Positions 62,045-64,000 of a DNA stretch of 64,000 nt are shown one piece after another (the stretch's first letter is position 1; every line of letters begins with the position of its first letter). The notes beneath the pieces are model-generated. The model saw nothing but the letters and a program-made list of their open reading frames with translations, was not told the origin of the DNA and searched no databases. The stretch is from Emydura subglobosa (taxonomy: Eukaryota; Chordata; Testudines; Chelidae): NCBI GenBank assembly GCA_007922225.1, contig ML680053.1, forward strand, positions 15,197,877 through 15,261,876. The letters run 5' to 3'. A program made the position numbers and the translations under genes.

Positions 62045-63990
62045 GCTTAATCCTCACCTAAAACCACATATTCATCCAAGAGTGGTTTTCAATACTATCC
62101 TCTTTATTATTATTTTTATCACCATAGCATCTGGGAGCCCCAAACATGGACCAGAACCCCATAATGCTAGGTACTGTACAAAAACAGAACAAAAGATGTT
62201 CCCTGCCCATCTTTTTATAATCCAAGACAAGAGTTTACAATCCAAATACATAACAACAAAAGACAACAGATGGATGCAGACAGATAGGTGTACAAGGAAA
62301 CAATGATAGTAGACCAGCATAGTAGACCATGGTCTCAGCACACCAGTTTGACCATTGTCAATATTATTTTGTAGGCATCATAGCAAAGGAGATTTTAAGG
62401 AGTAATCTGAAGGAAGATAATGAAGTAGTTTTGCAGATGTCTACGGGGAGCACCTTCCATGTGTGAGGGGCAGCATCAGAGAAGACACAAAGGTGCTTGT
62501 TCGAAAATTTAACAATTGAGCAATGGAGGCTGACATCACTGGCCAGATGTGGGAGTCAACGTCTCAATAGTGAGAGAGATTATAGGTATGGTGGGCACAG
62601 GCTATGAAGGACCTTGAAAGTGAAGACAAGTAATTTATGTTTGATGTGACAGAGAATGGGGAGCCAGTGGAGAGATGGAAAGAAAGCGGTGACATGGTCA
62701 CAGAGATTTGCTAGGAAAGTGATCTTTGCACCAGCATTCTGAATGGATGCAAGTGGGGCAAGACTTCATTTGTTAAAGGCAGAGAAAAGGATGTTTAAAT
62801 AATCAAGATGCAAAATGATGAAAGCTTGGACAACAGTTCTAGCTATGTGGATGGATAGTAAAGGCCATATTTTAGCGATGTTATGCACAAAGATTATGCA
62901 AGATTTAGACTCATTCTAGATGTAAAAACCTAGAGAGAAGTCCAAGTTAAAAAAAGATGCCCAGATTATTGGCCTGAGTGACAGGCAGGGTGGTGAAGGA
63001 GGGAGGTAGCAGAGTATGGCGGGGAAGGAGAGATTAAGAGTTCTGTTTTAGCCAAGGTGAGCTTGAACTGACAGCAACACATCTATAAAGAGATGCCTGA
63101 GAAACAGGCATTGATTTTAGTTTGCACAGAATGAGACAGGTCTAGAGTACAGAAGTAAATCTGCGAGTTGTCAGCATAGAGATGGTAGCTGAATTTGTGC
63201 ATGCAGATGAGATTGCTCAGAGATAAAGTGCAAAGGGAGACGAGAAGGGGACCAAAGAGAGAGTCCTATGGAAACCCCATAGGGAGTTGAAATGGAAAAT
63301 AGGAGGATCTTCTGAAGGACTGTTTAGAGAGGTAGGAGGAAAACTAGAAAAAGACAGAGTCACAGAAGAGAAGAAAGGACAAGATATCAAGAACAGTATG
63401 GTCTATTGCATCTAAGGCAACTGACAGATCAAGGAGGATGAGGATGGACTACTGTTTCTGAGGTTTGGCTAGGAAGAAGTCATTAGAGGCTTTGGCAAAA
63501 GCAGTTTCATTTGAATGCAAGGAGTGAAAACCAGCCTGGAGAGGGTGTAGAATGGAACTGAAAGAGGAGCTCCAGACAGAAACTCTACATAGTGCATTCA
63601 ATGAGTGTAGAGAGGAAACAGAGAAGGGTCATAAGCAGCAGTTGGAGAGGCAAGTTGTGTCAAAGATGGGAAATGCTAAAGCATGCTTGTATTGTGAAGG
63701 GATAGAGCCAGAGCAGACTGTGAGATTAAAGAGAATAAATGGGAGGGGATGAGAGAGATGAGGAGATGGGATAAAATGGGGTTACAGGGGCACATAAAGT
63801 GGCAAAAGAAGGAGTGGCTACCATGTCTGTCACAGTTATAGGAGGGGAAGAGAAGGCAAGCTAAGATGAGGAGGAAAGGTCACATTTTATTTTGTCAGTT
63901 TTCTCTTGGAAGAAAATCAGTGAGAAATCAACAAAAAAAAAGTGGAGGCAGGAGGAGGGGAGGAATTGAAGAATAGTTTGAAGAGTGAGT
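62045..63990 (-). mobile_element. L2-like LINE, 5'-truncated (reaches the right part of the window)
   Basis: Read on minus, a decayed RT has LICMHKFSYHLYADNSQIYF (catalytic YADD box changed to YADN), INACFSGISL and, further on, FTFKVLHSLCPPYL and HLCVFSDAAPHTWKVLPVDI. This thumb/C-terminal block is characteristic of L2-clade LINEs. The 3' end has gtacagtacctagcattatg and ctcccagatgctatggtgat-like text, then TTATT-type repeats near 62100. Frames contain stops and shifts. The same 3' tail occurs at 853-1010. Confidence 0.8.
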
Positions 63991-64000
63991 CAATGGTGCT

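Noticed and set aside
63552..63752. 66-codon plus-strand frame MELKEELQTE...
   Set aside because: Opposite-strand shadow of the L2-like LINE.

Overview
The window looks like the nuclear genome of a sauropsid, most probably a turtle. It is AT-rich. It carries one conserved vertebrate gene broken into short exons with GT/AG junctions. The rest is filled with repeats typical of turtle chromosomes: CR1 LINEs, an L2-like LINE, DIRS tyrosine-recombinase retrotransposons, two PIF/Harbinger DNA transposons with their MITEs, a MIR-type SINE and GC-rich repeat cassettes. The turtle assignment is an inference from this mix; no species can be named from the sequence alone.

The only host gene recognised is SLC36A4 (amino-acid transporter PAT4) on the minus strand. 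Eight coding exons lie, in transcription order, at 52622-52499, 51448-51358, 50009-49921, 48007-47912, 46333-46249, 31387-31160, 28456-28358 and 5293-5124. They join in a consistent reading frame (982 nt, about 327 codons) and run from the cytosolic N-terminus to just past predicted TM7. The N-terminal exon (right of 64000 or unrecognised) and the C-terminal exons (left of 1) are missing. Two introns are large: 14.9 kb (31388-46248) and 23.1 kb (5294-28357). They hold most of the mobile elements.

Layout. 1-5123: the intron after the last visible exon, with Harbinger copy 1 (1257-4269). 5294-28357: a giant intron with MITEs, Harbinger copy 2 (11416-14939), a MIR, a DIRS fragment (23340-25211) and a CR1 split by a GC-rich cassette (25402-27122). 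28457-31159: a collapsed DIRS with inverted ends and a nested GC-rich repeat. 31388-46248: two CR1 copies, fold-back elements, LTR-like GC-rich repeats and a G-rich minisatellite. 46249-52622: a dense cluster of five exons. 52623-64000: the upstream intron with a DIRS end pair only 53 bp from a splice acceptor, a CR1, a DIRS with gag-like and RT segments, and a long L2-like LINE.

The most interesting observation is that the two Harbinger copies are reciprocal deletion derivatives. Copy 1 keeps the SANT/Myb-like DNA-binding ORF but has lost the transposase core. Copy 2 keeps a nearly complete (frameshifted) transposase but has lost the SANT domain. Several palindromic MITEs carry matching termini, and one has a clean 3-bp TTA target duplication. 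I found no RNA gene, CRISPR array or prokaryote-type system, and no clearly novel functional system.
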